A stretch of 64,000 nucleotides of DNA, from contig CM063500.1 in assembly GCA_032207245.1 (NCBI GenBank), positions 34,706,090 to 34,770,089 on the forward strand. The letters run 5' to 3'. This DNA comes from Pardosa pseudoannulata (lineage: Eukaryota > Arthropoda > Arachnida > Araneae > Lycosidae). Below, piece by piece: positions 35,206 through 49,300 of the stretch; the stretch's first letter is position 1, and every line of letters begins with the position of its first letter. Below the pieces are notes generated by a model. It did no database searches and was not told the origin of the DNA. It was given only the letters and a program-made list of their open reading frames with translations. The position numbers and the translations under genes are program-made.

Positions 35206-37767
35206 GTACGTACAGACGTTTTACTGAAACTTGTCAAATTCCTACGGACATGATCAAATTAGAAGAAGGAGGAATAAAATTTTTAGGATAAATTTTTTAA
35301 AGAATATTAAAGAATGCCTCGGGATTTTTTAGAAATTTTTAGGAAACAAGAAATATTTTGAGGAATGAAATTTTTCGCGATTACAGTAGTTTCTTTACTT
35401 TCTACAAGGAAGGAAAAATCAGTATTTTAACTATATTTATGGTATTATGTACCCTTAAAATACTATTAATACATATTAATTATAGAAATCTTGAAAATTT
35501 CAACCCAATTCCCACTCTCAGAGTTACATTGAGAAGTACAATAAGTCCAACAAACTGTCACATTTTGTTTAACATTGGCAGAAGCCTAGGTGAGAAAATG
35601 GGCATTTTGTAACTCGAGTAAATAACTTTACAAGCTTTAATACTTTCTATTTGACAAAGTAATTCTAAAGTTTATGTTAATTAATATAACTTATTCAAAA
35701 ACAATTTCAACATGAACAATTATGTTACAACCAGTTTTGACCTGTCAAAGAAATCAGTTAACACTTCTAATTAAATTTTAATCAGTAATCTAACAATTTA
35801 TGAGTCTTTTGATATTCCTTTGGACATGGTCAAATTAATACTTTCGCTAAGAAGGAAAAATAAAAGATTTTAAGGAATTTTAGGAATTTTTGGGGAATTT
35901 TTAGAAAATTTTAGGAACAGATAAATATTTTGAGGAATGAAATTGTTCGCGATTACAATAGTTTATTTTCTACAAGGAAGTAAAAATCAGTATTTTACCT
36001 ACCATATTTATGGAATCATGTACACTTAAAATATTATTAATAAATAGTAATTATAGAAATCTTGAAAATTTCAACCGAATTCCCTTTCTAAGAATTAAAT
36101 TGAGAAGCGTAACAAGTCCAACAAACGGTAACATTTTGTTTAACATTGACAGGTGCATAGGTGAGAAAAAGGACATTTTGTAACTACTTTCGAGTAAATA
36201 ACTTTACAAGCTTTAATACTTTCTATTTCACCAAGTAATTCTAAAGTTTATGTTAATTAATATAGTTTATTCAAAAACAATTTCAACATGAACAATTATT
36301 TTATAACGAGTTCTGATCTGTCAAAGAAATCAGTTAACACTTCTAATTAAATTTAATCAGTAATCTAACAATTAATGAGTCTAACAATCAATTAATTTGT
36401 CAAATAATTGTGATCAAATTCTAAGTAATTACATGGAGTATTTCCCAGAGGTTAAATTTTATCAAATTTCTTCTGAAGAAAAGGACAAAAGTATAAGTGT
36501 AAGTGTACTATGTACTTTTAAAATATTTTAAATACATTGTAGTTTTAGAAATGTTGAAAATTTTAACTGAAATTTTCCTTAAAGCATTGCTTTTAAAGTA
36601 TAATAAGTCCAAAAACAATTGATTTTTCTCTAACACTGCCAACCATATAGGTGAGAAAAGGACACTTGATAACTAGTTTCGAGTCAATGGCTATTCATGA
36701 TTCAATAATTTCTATTTGACCAAGTAATTCTAAAATATATACTAAATAATTAAATGGAGTATTTCCCAGAGATTAAATTTCATTGGAATTCTTCTGAAAA
36801 AAAAGGGCAAAAGTGTAAGTGTACTATGTACTTTTAAAATATTTTAAATACATCGTAGTTCTAAAAATATTGAAAATTTTAGCTGAAATTTCACTTTAAG
36901 AATTGCTTTAGAAGTATAATAAGTCCAAAAGCAATTCATTTTTCTCTAACACTGCCAACAGTATAGGTGAGAAAAGGACACTTAATAATTAATTTCGAGT
37001 CAATGGCTATTCAAGCTTCAACAATTTCTACTTGACCAAGTAATTCTAAAATATATACTAATTAATGTAGCTTATTTAAAAATAATTGATACATGCACAA
37101 TTACTCAGTAACCTAGATTTGACCTGTCGAGGCAATGAATTAATGCTTCTAATTAAATTTTATCTTCGGGAGGAATCTAACCATTAAGTAATCCATCATA
37201 TAATTCTTACCAAATGCTTGATAATTAAATTGAGGGTTTTGAGGAAATTAGATTTTACTAGAATTCTCCGGAAGGAAGGAAAAAACCATACCTATAAGTG
37301 TACCATGTACTGATATTTTGAATGTATCGTAATTCTAGAAATATTGAAATTTCCACTTAAATTTCTACTTTAAGTATTAAATTCAGAAGAATAACCAATT
37401 GAAGAAACAATCAGTTTTGGTGTAACACTGGCAAAAGCATAAGTGATAAATGGCCATTTGATAACTAATTTACAGTCGATAACTTTTCAAGCATCAATAA
37501 CGTTTACTTCATCAAGTAATTCTAAAATATGCATTATTTAATATATCTTATTAAAAAATAAATTCAACATGAACAATTAGAGTGTGATGAATTTTGACCT
37601 GTTAAAGCAATTAATTAACACTTTTAATTAAATGTTATGTACTCGAGAAATATAATTATTAATTGTTTAACGAAGTAACAGTGATCAAATGCAAAATAAT
37701 TAAATTGAATATTTTTCTGAGTTTAAATTTTATTGTAATTTTTTGGAAGAAAAGGGTAAACGTATAA
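35206..37767. repeat. 480-bp satellite, block 1
   Basis: The landmark (C/A)AAGTAATTC recurs at 35656, 36232, 36721, 37037 and 37513. Spacings are 576, 489, 316 and 476 bp. The first two units are longer because they carry an extra GGAATTTTTAGGAA-rich segment with GAGGAATGAAAT (35360 and 35932). The 316-bp unit lacks the middle third. Shared cores are GTGAGAAAA.GGACA, TTTGACCTGTC and ATTAAATTTTAT. The last unit is cut by the insertion at 37768. Confidence 0.9.
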
Positions 37768-37935
37768 TTATTAGGTCACCTTGTCATCTGTCTTGATCAA
37801 CATCCTCCTTCTCATTATCTTCACCATGATTTGAACGATAGCACAGGGGGGGGGCACTGTCTTTCTCTGGAAGACTGTTACATGAAAATCTACTCTTCAC
37901 CCTTGTTTGCTAGTTATTTACTACAATTACTTTAA

Positions 37936-40900
37936 CACTAAGGTTCATTTTGACCCAAAAACTATTTTGTATGCAATTTTTTCAAAACGATACTTACGAA
38001 ATGGAAATCAATTTCTTCACTTTTCCTAATTTCATGCCCATAAAAACCTATTAAAACATAATATTGAAGAATCTTTGACTATGCAAACAAATGTTCATTA
38101 CTAAGCTTTCAAGCGTAGAAAAAAACTTAACTATAAAATACCCGTATGTAGAAAATGTCCAAAATGTATATAAAAAAGTTGCCCAAAGTACGTTTCAACT
38201 GTGTAAAAAACCTTTATTTGTTAGAAACTAAATAATTGCATTATAGTTGTCTATGTATTTTTCTAACTATATACACTTTTAAATATCATATCTTATTTTT
38301 ATCAATTATTATAACAATTTATTAAAGTCTAAAAATGTATAAATGTCACTACGTATATATACAGTGCATTTTTTGAATAGCAAGGCATAATTCGTAATAA
38401 TTCTATTAAAGTTGTCTATATATTTACATTTGGATTTTATATTAGGCTACACATATTTTACCATATTGTAATACCCTATAATATTTTATGAATTATTATA
38501 ACAATTTAATTACTAAATATATATAAATGTCATTGCGTATAAATGCAGTGCACTTTTTAAATAACAAGTCATAATTCGTAATAATTTTATTAAAGTTGTC
38601 TAGGTATTTACATTTAGACTTTACATTAGGCTATACGTACTTTACGATATTGAAATATCTTATAATATTTTATCAATTATTATGATAATTTAATGTTTAA
38701 ATATCAATAAATGTCATAGCGTTTCAATACAGTGTGCTTTTTGAATAAAAAGTAATAATTCGTAATAATTCTATTAAAACTGTCTTCATATTTACATTTA
38801 CACTTCATATTACGCTATACATACTTTACAATATTGTAATATCCTATAATATTTTATCAGTTATTATAATAATTTAATGACAAAATATGTATAAATGCCA
38901 TTTCGTATAAATACAGTGTACTTTTTGAATAACAAGTCATAATTCGTAATAATTCTGTTAAGGTTGTCTATATATTTACATTTAGACTTTACATTAGGCT
39001 AAACATACTTTACGACATTGTAATATCTTATAATATTTTATCAATTATTATAATAATTTAATGTTTAAGTGTGAATAAATGTCATTGCGTATATATACAG
39101 TGTATTTTTTGAGTAACAGGTCATAATTCGTAATAATTCTATTAAAGTTGTCTATATATTTACATTTAGACTTTACACTACACTACACATACTTTAAAAT
39201 ATTGTAATATCCTATAATATTTTATAAATTATTATAATAATTTAGTGACTAAAAATGTATAAATGTCATTGCGTCTAAGTACAGTGTTCTTTTTGAATAA
39301 CAAGTCATAATTCGTAATAATTCTACTAATGTTGTCTATATATTTACATTTAGACTTTACAATAGGCTATACATTCTTTACGATATTGAAATATCTTATA
39401 TTTTATCAATTATTATAATACTTTAATGACTAAAAATGTATAAATGCCGTTGCGTATAAATGCAGTGTACTTTTTGAATAACAAGTCATAATTCGGAATA
39501 ATTGTATTAAAAGTGTTTACATATTTACGTTTAGATTTTATATTAGGCTATAATACTTTACGATATTGTAATATCCTATAATATTTTATTAATTATTATA
39601 ATAATTTAATGACTAAAAATGTATAAATGTCACTGTGTATATATACAGTGTACTTTTTGAATAACAAGTCACAATTCGTAATAATTCTATTAAAGTTGTC
39701 TATATATTTATATTTAGACTTAACAATAGACTAAACACACATTACGATATTGTAATATCTTATAATATTTTATCTATTAATATAATAACTTAATGCTTAA
39801 ATATGAATAAATGTCATTACGTTTAAATAGAGTATACTTTTTGAATAACAAGTAATAATTCGTAATAATTCTATTAAAGTTGTCTATATATTTACATTTA
39901 GAGTTTACATTAGGCTATACATACTTTACGATATTATAATATCTTATATTTTATCTAATATTATAATAATTTAATGTTTAAATATGTATAAATGTCATTG
40001 CGTATAAGTACAGAGTACTTTTTGATTAACAAGTCATAATTTGTAATAATTCTATTAAAGTTGTCTATATATTTACATTTAGACGTTACACTACACTACA
40101 CATACTTTACAATATTATAATATCCTATAATATTTTATAAATTATTATAATAATTTAGTGACAAAAAATGTATAAATGTCATTGCGTCTAAGTACAGTGT
40201 ACTTTTTGAATAACAAGTCATAATTCGTAATAATTCTACTAAAGTGGTCTATATATTTACATTTAGACTTTACAATAGGCTATACATACTTTACGATATT
40301 GAAATATCTTATATTTTATCAATTATTATAATACTTTAATGACTAAAAATGTATAAATGCCATTGCGTATAAATGCAGTGTACTTTTTGAATAACAAGTC
40401 ATAATTCGGAATAATTGTATTAAAAGTACATATTTACTTTTAGATTTTATATTAGGCTATACATACTTTACGATATTGTAATATACTATAATATTTTATT
40501 AGTTATTATAATAATTTAATGACTAAAAATGTATAAATGTCATTGTGTATATATACAGTGTACTTTTTGAATAACAAGTCATAATTCGTAATAATTCTAT
40601 TAAAGTTGTCTATATATTTATATTTAGACTTTACAATAGACTATACACACATTACGATATTGTAATATCTTATAATATTTTATCTATTATTATAATAACT
40701 TAATGCTTAAATATGAATAAATGTCATTACGTTTAAATAGAGTATACTTTTTGAATAACAAGTAATAATTCGTAATAATTCTATTAAGGTTTTCTATATA
40801 TTTACATTTAGACTTTACATTAGGCTTTACATACTTTACGATATTGTAATATTTATAATATTTTATCAATTATTATAATAACTTATTGTTTAAGTGTGAA

Positions 40901-41385
40901 TAAATGTCATTGCGTATATATACAGTGTACTTTTTGAATAACAAGTAATAATGCGTAATACTTCTATTAAAGTTGTCCACATATTTACATTTAGATTTTA
41001 CATTAAGCTATACATACTTTACGATATTGTAATATCTTATAAATATTTAACCATTATTATGTTAATTTTATGACTAAAATGTATAAATGTCATTGTTTAT
41101 AAATATAGTGTACTTAAAAATAACAAGTCATTCGTAATGATTATTTTAATGTTGTCTACATATTTACATTTAGACTTTACATTAGGTTATACATACTTTA
41201 CGATATTGTAATATCTTATAATATTTTATCAATAATTAAAATAATTTAATGTTTAAATGTTAATAAATCATAGCGTTTCAATACAGCGCCCTTTTTGGAT
41301 AAAAATATGGATTCATATTAATTGGATTTTAAGTTTTACTCAACCCGCTGTTTATAGGTGGACTGAAACTAAAGTAGTTTTAGTG
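37936..41385. mobile_element. Candidate TTAA (piggyBac-like) element loaded with a satellite
   Basis: TTAA at 37932-37935 is followed by CACTAAGGTTCATTTTGACC. This resembles the end of the MITE at 33018, which also begins CACTA and carries TCATTTTGAC. TTAA at 41386-41389 is preceded by sequence whose complement begins CACTAAAACTACTTTAG. Only the first six or seven bases of the two ends agree, so this is tentative. If real, the element is about 3.45 kb, non-coding, and nearly all satellite inside. Confidence 0.35.
38210..41300. repeat. 183-bp satellite, about 17 copies, with five-unit higher-order repeat
   Basis: TTCGTAATAATT-like landmarks fall at 38391, 38575, 38759, 38943, 39127, 39311, 39492, 39675, 39859, 40040, 40224, 40405, 40585, 40769, 40952 and 41131, mostly 181-184 bp apart. 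Positions 39127, 39311 and 39492 recur 913 bp later with shared private variants (CTACACTACACATAC, GCGTCTAAGTACAGTG), and 39675 and 39859 recur after 910 bp. This is a five-unit higher-order repeat. The array is confined to the 3857-bp insertion. Confidence 0.93.
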
Positions 41386-41624
41386 TTAAAATTTGATAAA
41401 AAGTTCTGATGCATAGGGCCCCCTCTCTTACGGAACGTAAAGAGTTTAGCAATGAAAACTTTCATCTTTAGAATATTATTTGTCCATCTGTGTGACATTA
41501 GAAGCAAAGTTCTTTTAGTTTTAACCCTTTTTATTTTTTCGGGCCCAATAAAGAATCTATAATGTCTTATGTTGCACGTTGTCAACAAATGAAAATTTTT
41601 TTTTAACATTACTAAAGACGCTTC

Positions 41625-44600
41625 AAGTGTATCATGTACCTTTCATATTTTGAGTAAACTGTAATACTTAAAGTATTGAATATTTTAACCGAATTTCCAC
41701 TTTAATCACTAAATTCAAATGTATAATAAGACAAAATGAAAAGAACAATTTTTCTCTAACATTGGAAACAGCATAGGTAAAAAAAAGCCTTTTGGTAATT
41801 CATTTCACGTTGATAGATTTTCAGGTTTCAATATTTTCATTTTGACCAAGTAATTCTAAAATATAGATTTAATAATACAGGAAATTCGAAATAATTTCAA
41901 TAGTAACAACTACTCTGTACTGAATTTTGACCTGTATAGGCAATCAGTTAACGCTCTTAATTAAATTTGTCTTCTGTGGAAGAAATGAAATCATTAATTA
42001 ATTCATTAAATAATTCTGATCTAATGCTAGCTAAATAAATAAATCGAGTATTTCCATGGAATCAAATTTTATTTAAATTTATCTGAAGAAAAAGGCAAAA
42101 GTATAAGTGTATGTGTACTATGTATCCTTAAAATATTTTAAATACATCTTAATATATAAATATTAAAAATTCTAACTGAATTTTTCCTTTAAGAACTGCT
42201 TTAGAAGTATAATAGGTCCAAAAACGATCCATTTTTTTTCTAATACTACCAAAAGCATAGTTGAGAAAGAGGACACTCGGAAACTAATTTCGAGTCAATA
42301 GCCTTTCAAGCTTCAATAATTTCTACTTGACCAAGTAATTCTAAAATATAAACTAATTAATACAGATAAATCGAAAATAATCTCATCATAAACAACTACT
42401 GTGTACTGAATTTTGACCTGTCGAGGCAATCAATTAACGCTCCTAATTAAATTTTATTTTCTGCGGGAGAAATATAATCATTAATTAATTGGTAAAATAA
42501 TTTTGATCAAATTCTAAATAACTAAATGGAATATTTCACCAAAATTAAATTTTATTGGAATTGGTCTGAAGAAAAATGTAAAAGTATAAGTATAAATGTA
42601 CCATGTACACTTAAAATACTTTAAATACATCTTAAATCTAGAAATATTTAAAAATTCAAACCGAAATTTCCCTTTTAAGAATTGTTTTAGATGCACAATA
42701 ATCCCGAAAGTCATCGATTGTTCTCTAATACTGTTAACAGCATAGGTGAGAAAACGGAGACTTTGTAACTAATTTAGAGACAATAGCCTTTGAAACTTCA
42801 ATAATTTCTACTTGACCAAGTAATTCTTAAATACAGACTAATTAATAAAGATAATTCGAAAATAATTTCATCATGAACAATTACACTGTATTGAATATTG
42901 ACCTGTCGAGGCAATTAATTAACGCTCCTAACTAAATTTTATCTTTTGATAGAGAAATATATTCATTAATTAGTTTATCAAATAATTGTGGTCAAATACT
43001 AAATAACTAAATCGAATATTTCCCCAAAATTAAATTTTATTGGAATTCGTCTGAAGAAAAATGTAAAAGTATAAGTGTACCATCTACTCTTAAAATATTT
43101 TATATACATCTTAAATTTAGAACTATTTAAAAATTCTAACCGAAGTTTCCCTTTTAAGAATTGTTTTAGACCTATAATAATCCCAAAAGCCATCCATTGT
43201 TCTCTAACACTGCTAAAAGCATAGGTGAGAAAAAGGACTCTTGGTAACTAATTTCTAGTCAATAGCTTTTCATGCTTCAATAATTTCTACTTGACCAAGT
43301 AATTCTAAAATATAAACTAATTAATACAGATAATTCAAAAGTAATTTCATCCTAAACAACTACTCTGTATTAAATATTGACCTGTCGAGGTAATCAATTA
43401 ACGCTCCTAGCTAAATTTTATCTTTTGCGAGAGAAATATATTCATCAATTAGTTCATCGAATAATTGTGGTCAAATGCTAAATAACTAAATCGAGTATTT
43501 CCCCAAAATTAAATTTTATTGGAATTTGTCTGAAGAAAAATGTAAAAGTATAAGTATAAATGTACCATGTACACTTAAAATATTTTAAATACATCTTAAA
43601 TCTAGAAATATTTAAAAATTCAAACAGAATTTTCCCTTTTAAGAATTGTTTTAGAAGTATAATAATCCCAAAAGCCATCGATTGTCCTCTAATACTGTTA
43701 ACAGCATAGGTGAGAAAAAGGACATTTGGTAACTAATTTAGAGTCAATAGCCTTTCAAACTTCAATAATTTCTACTTGACCAAGTTGGTTGGTTGGTTGG
43801 TTGGTTGGGAGCACTACGGTCTACTTTTTGCTACACGAGGGCTAATGAGACCGGGACCTACTGTTTAAAGCCGATTCCGAACGGCTACGAACATCCATGC
43901 CTCAGTGGGACTCGAACCCACGAACTCCGGTTCCGAAGGTCAGTGCCCTAACCATTCGGCCATCGTTCGGCTACTTGACCAAGTAATTCTTAAATACAGA
44001 CTAATTAATAAAGATAATTCGAAAATAATTTCATCATGAACAATTACACTGTACTGAATATTGACCTGTCAAGGTAATTTATTAACGCTTCTTACTATAT
44101 TTTATCTTTTGCGAGAGAAATGTATTCATTAATTAGTTTATCAAATCAATGTGGTCAAATGCTAAATAATTCAATCGAGTATTTCCCCAAAATTAAATTT
44201 TATTAAAATTCGCCTGAAGAAAAATGTAAAAGTATAAGTGTACCATGTACTCTTAAAATATTTTATATACATCTTAAATCTAGAACTATTTAAGAATTCT
44301 AACCGAAATTTCCCTTTTAAGAATTGTTTTAGACGTATAATGATCCCCAAAGCCATCGATTGTTCTCTAACACTGCTAACAGCTCAGGTGAGAAAAAGGA
44401 CACTTGGCAACTAATTTCGAGTCAATAGCTTTTCATGTTTCAATAATTTTTATTTGACCAAGTAATTCTAAAATATAAACTAATTAATACAGATAATTGG
44501 AAAGTAATTTCATCCTAAACAACTACTCTGTACTAAACGCTGACCTGTCGAGGCAATCAATTAACGCTCCTAAATAAATTTTATCTTTTGCGAGAGAAAT

Positions 44601-46370
44601 GTATTCATTAATTAGTTTATCAAATAAATGTGGTCAAATGCTAAATAATTAAATCGAGTATTTCCCCAAAATTAAATTTTATTGAAATTCGCATAAAAAA
44701 AATGTAAAAGTATAAGTGTACCATGTACTTTTAAAATATTTTATATACATCTTAAATCTAGAACTATTTAAAAATTCTAACCGAAATTTTCCTTTTAAGA
44801 ATTGTTTTAGACATATAATAATCCCAAAAGCCATCGATTGTTCTCTAACATTACTAACAACATAGGTGAGAAAAAGGACACTTGGCAACTAATTTCTAGT
44901 CAATAGCTTTTCATGCTTCAATAATTTCTACTTGACCAAGTAATTCTAAAATATAAACTAATTAATACAGATAATTGGAAAGTAATTTCATCCTAAACAA
45001 CTACTCTGTACTAAACGCTGACCTGTCGAGGCAATCAATTAACGCTCCTAGCTAAATTTTATCTTTTGATAGAGAAATATATTCATTAATTAGTTTATCA
45101 AATAATTGTGGTCAAATACTAAATAACTAAATCGAATATTTCCCCAAAATTAAATTTTATTGGAATTCGTCTGAAGAAAAATGTAAAAGTATAAGTGTAC
45201 CATGTAATCTTAAAATATTTTATATACATCTTAAATCTAGAACTATTTAAAAATTCTAACCGAAATTTCCCTTTCAAGAATTGTTTTAGACGTATAATAA
45301 TCCCAAAAGCCATCGATTGTTTTCTAACATTGTTAACAGCATAGGTGAGAAAAAGGACACTTGGCAACTAATTTCGAGTCAATAGATTTTCATGCTTCAA
45401 TAATTTCTACTTGACCAAGTAATTCTAAAATATAAACTAATTAATACAGATAATTGGAAAGTAATTTCATCCTAAACAACTACTCTGTACTAAATACTGA
45501 CCTGTCGAGGCAATCAATTAACACTCCTAGCTAAATTTAATCTTTTGTGAGAGAAATATATTTATTACTTCATCTAATAATTGTGGTCAAATGCTAAATA
45601 ACTAAATCGAGTATTTCCGCAAAATTATATTTTATTCGAATTCCTCTGAAGAAAAATAGAAAAGTATAAGTGTAAGTGTACCATGTACTCTTAAAATATT
45701 TTAAATACATCTTATATCTAGAAATATTCAAAATTCTTATCGAATTTTTCCTTTAAGCATTGCATTAGAAGTATAAGTCTAAAAAATTATTGATTATTTT
45801 TCTAACATTGCCATCAACATAGGTGAGAAAAAGGACACTTGTAAGTAATTTCGAGTGAATAGCTTTTAAAGCTTCAATAATTTCTACTTGACCAAGAAAT
45901 TCTCTTAAATATAGACTAATTAATGCAGCTTATTCTAAAATAATTTCAACATGAACAACTACTTTTCTGAGTTTTGACCTGTCGAGGCAATCAATTAAAG
46001 CTTTTAATTAAATTTCATCTGCTGTGGGAGAAATCTATTCATTAATTAATAGAGCAAATAAATTTGATGAAATGCTAAAGAATCAAATTAAGCATTTCAC
46101 TGAAATTATTTTTATTTTGGAATTATACGGATGATAAAAGTAAAAGTACAAACATAAGTTTATTATGTAATATTAAAATTTCTTAAATACATAGTAAACC
46201 TAGAATTATGAAGATTCTAGCCAAATTTTCTTTTAAGTAGTAAATGTAGAAGTATGAGAAGTTCAAGTAACAATCGAATTTTGTCTAAAACTTGCAACAA
46301 CATAGCTCAGAAAAAAGGGTTGTTGTTAACTAATTTCGAGTTAATATCATATCTAGATTTAAACATTTCT
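41625..46370. repeat. 480-bp satellite, block 2 (most regular block)
   Basis: CAAG landmarks (TTGACCAAGTAATTCT) fall at 41847, 42332, 42817, 43296, 43781, then after the SINE at 43980, 44459, 44937, 45416 and 45892. Spacings are 476-485 bp. Units share AATACAGATAATTCGAAA, CTGACCTGTCGAGGCAAT and AAAAGCCATCGATTG. On the minus strand several units hold a short open frame with a recurring peptide core; see findings. These frames are treated as by-products of the satellite. Confidence 0.93.
43786..43970 (-). mobile_element. tRNA-derived SINE, copy 2, 185 bp, with 14-bp target duplication
   Basis: CTACTTGACCAAGT occurs at 43772-43785 and again at 43971-43984 as a perfect target-site duplication of satellite sequence. 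Read on the minus strand, the element has a Pol III A box (TGGCCGAATGG) and a perfect B box (GGTTCGAGTCC). The body matches the SINE at 16469, and the element ends in five AACC repeats (GGTT on the plus strand). A clean duplication and intact promoter boxes indicate a recent retroposition by a LINE reverse transcriptase. The tRNA-like head could be mistaken for a tRNA gene on the minus strand, but acceptor and anticodon pairing are poor. Confidence 0.93.
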
Positions 46371-49300
46371 ATTTTACTAAGTAATTATAAATATATACAC
46401 TAATTTCTACAGCTCATGTGATAATAATTTCAATATGAAGACTATATCTATGACAAGTTTTGTCCTATCAAGGGAATAGATAACTAGGTAACTAATTTCG
46501 AGTCAATAGCTTGTCTAGCTTTAATAATTTCTATTTGACTAAGTAATTATAAATATATAGACCAACTAATACAGATTATTTGAAAATAATTTCAACATGA
46601 ATAATGTATCTATGACTAGTTTTGACTTATCAAGGGAATCAATTACCGCTTCTAATTACATTTTATCTACAGCGGGAGAAATCTAATCATTAATTCATCT
46701 AATTGTTAGGCTGAAATGGTGAATAATTCATTCAAGTATGTCCCAGAGATAAGGTTTTATTGGAAATTTTTAAAAGTAAAGGGCAAAAGTGTAAGTGTAA
46801 ATTGTAATTTTAAAATATTTTAAATACATCGTAGTCCTATATATATTGAAAACACAAACAAAATTTTCTTTCTAATCATTAAATTCAGAAGTACCTACCA
46901 AAAAAGGTCGATTTTTTTTATCTAACATTGTAAATATGAGAAAAAGAGAACTTGATAACTAACTGCTAATCAATAGCTTTTCTAGCTTTAATAACTTCTA
47001 TTTGACCAAGTAATTATAAACATATAGACTAATTAATACAATTTATTTAAAAGAAAATTTCAACAATATATCTATGAAGAGTTTTGATCTATCAAATGAA
47101 TCAATTACCACTTCTAATTATCCTTTATCTACAGTGCTAGAAATCTATGCTTAAATTCGTTTAATAGTTAGGCGGTAATGCTAAATAATTCATTGAAATA
47201 TGTACCAGAGAAAACGTTTATTGGAAATTTTTAAAGACAAGGGCAAATGTAAAAGCGTATATTGCAACCATAAAATATTTTAAATATATCATAATTCTAT
47301 ATATCTTGAAAATTCTAACAGACTTTTCTCTCTAATCACTAAATTCAGAAGTACCTATTACAAAAAAGATCGATTTTTGTCTAACACTGAAAATATAAGA
47401 AAAAGAGAACCTGATTACTAACTTCTAATCAATAACTTTCCTAACTTTAATAATTTCTATTTGATTAAGTAATTATAAATATTTAGACTAATTAACACAG
47501 CCTATTTGATAATAATTTCAACATGAAGATTCTATGGCGAGTTTCGGCAACAGAATCAGTTACCACTTCTAATTACATTTTATCTACAGCAGGAGAAAGC
47601 TAATCAATAACTTGTAGAATAGTTAGTCGGATAGGCTGAACAATTCATTCAAATATGTCCCAAAGATAAGGTTTTATTGGAAATTTTTGAAAGAAAAGGG
47701 AAAAAGTGTAAGTGTATTTTGTACCGAAAAAATATTTTAAATATATCGTATTCTACATATATTGAAAATCCTAACAGAATTTCTCTCTAAGCATCAGAAG
47801 TACCTAATACAAAAAAGATTGATTTTTATCTAACACTTACAACGATGTGAGAAATAGAGAAGTAAGTAACTAATTTCCAGTCAATAGCTTGTCTAGCTTG
47901 AATAATTCGTATTTGACCAAGTAATTATAAATAAATTGACTAATTAATACAGCTTATTTGCAAACAATTTGAACATGAACAATATATCTATGATGAGTTT
48001 TGACCTATCAAGGGTATCGATTACCGCTTCTAATTGCATTTTATCTACTACGGGAGAAATCTAATCATTAATTCGACTAATTGTTAGACGGAAATGCTGA
48101 ATAATTTATTCAAGTATGTCCAAGAGATAAGGTTTAATTGGAAATTTTTAAAAGTAAAGGGCAAAAGTGTAAGTGTAAATTGTAAACTTAAAATATTTTA
48201 AATACATCGTAGATCTAGACATATTAAAAATCATAACAGATTTTTTTCTCTAAGCATTAATTTCAGGATACCTACTACAAAAAAGATCCAACACTGAAAA
48301 CATGAGAAAAAAACTAGATAACTAATTTCGAGTCAATAGCTTTAATAATTTCTATTTGAGTAAGTAATTATAAATATATAGAATAATTAATACAGATTAT
48401 TTGTTATTAATTTGAACATGAAGACTATATGTATAACAAGTTTTAGCCTATTAATTACTCTTTCTAATTATGTTTTATCTATAGCGGGAGAAATCTAATC
48501 CTTAATTCGTTTAATAGTTAGGCGGGAATGCTGAATAATTCATTCAGATATGTCCCAGAGATAATGTTTTATTTTAATTTTTTAAAAGAAAAGGGCAAAA
48601 GTGTAAGTGTATATTGTAATCTTAAAATATTTTATATACATCGTAATTCTAGACATATTAAAAACTCTAACAATTTTTTTTTCTTTAAGCTTTAAATTAA
48701 GAAGTATCTGCTACAAAAAAGATGGATTTTTATCTAACACTGATAACAATGTGAGAAATAGAGAAGTAGGTAACTAACTTCTAGTCAATAGCTTGTCTAG
48801 CTTTAATAATTTTTATTTGACCAAGTAATTACAAATATATAGACCAACTACTACAGATTATTTGAAAATAATTTGAACATGAGAAATATATCTATGACGA
48901 GTTTTGAAGTATCAGGGGAATCAATTACCTTTCCTAATTATGTTTTATCTACAGCGGAAGAAAACTAACCATTAATTCGTACAATAGTTAGGCGGAAAAG
49001 GCTTACTAATTCATTTAAGTATGTCTCAGAGATTACGTTTATTGGAATTATTGTGGAAGAAAAAGGCAAAAGTATAAGTCTATATTGTAATGAAAAAATA
49101 TTTTAAATATATTGTAATTCAAGACATATTGAAAATTCTAACAGAATTTTCTCTCTAAGCATTAAATTCAGAATTACCTACTACAAACAAGATCGATTTT
49201 TATCTAACACTGAAAACACGAAAAAAAATCTATTCAAATAATTTCAAGTCAATAGCTTGTCTAGCTTTAATAACCTCTGTATGACCAAGTAATTATAAAT

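Larger units (their letters stand above)
37768..41624. other. 3857-bp insertion into one 480-bp satellite unit
   Basis: Satellite sequence stops at CGTATAA (37767) and resumes in phase at AAGTGTATCATGTAC (41625). The landmark spacing across it is 4334 bp. Removing 3857 bp leaves 477 bp, the normal unit length, so the insertion removed almost no host sequence. Its outer parts (37768-37931 and 41390-41624) are unique and include a G run near 37848. Its core is a TTAA-bounded segment full of a 183-bp satellite. No target duplication or coding frame was recognised at the outer edges. Confidence 0.8.

Noticed and set aside
43850..43970. Possible minus-strand tRNA gene with intact A and B boxes
   Set aside because: It is the head of a SINE with target duplication and AACC tail. 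Acceptor and anticodon stems do not pair well.
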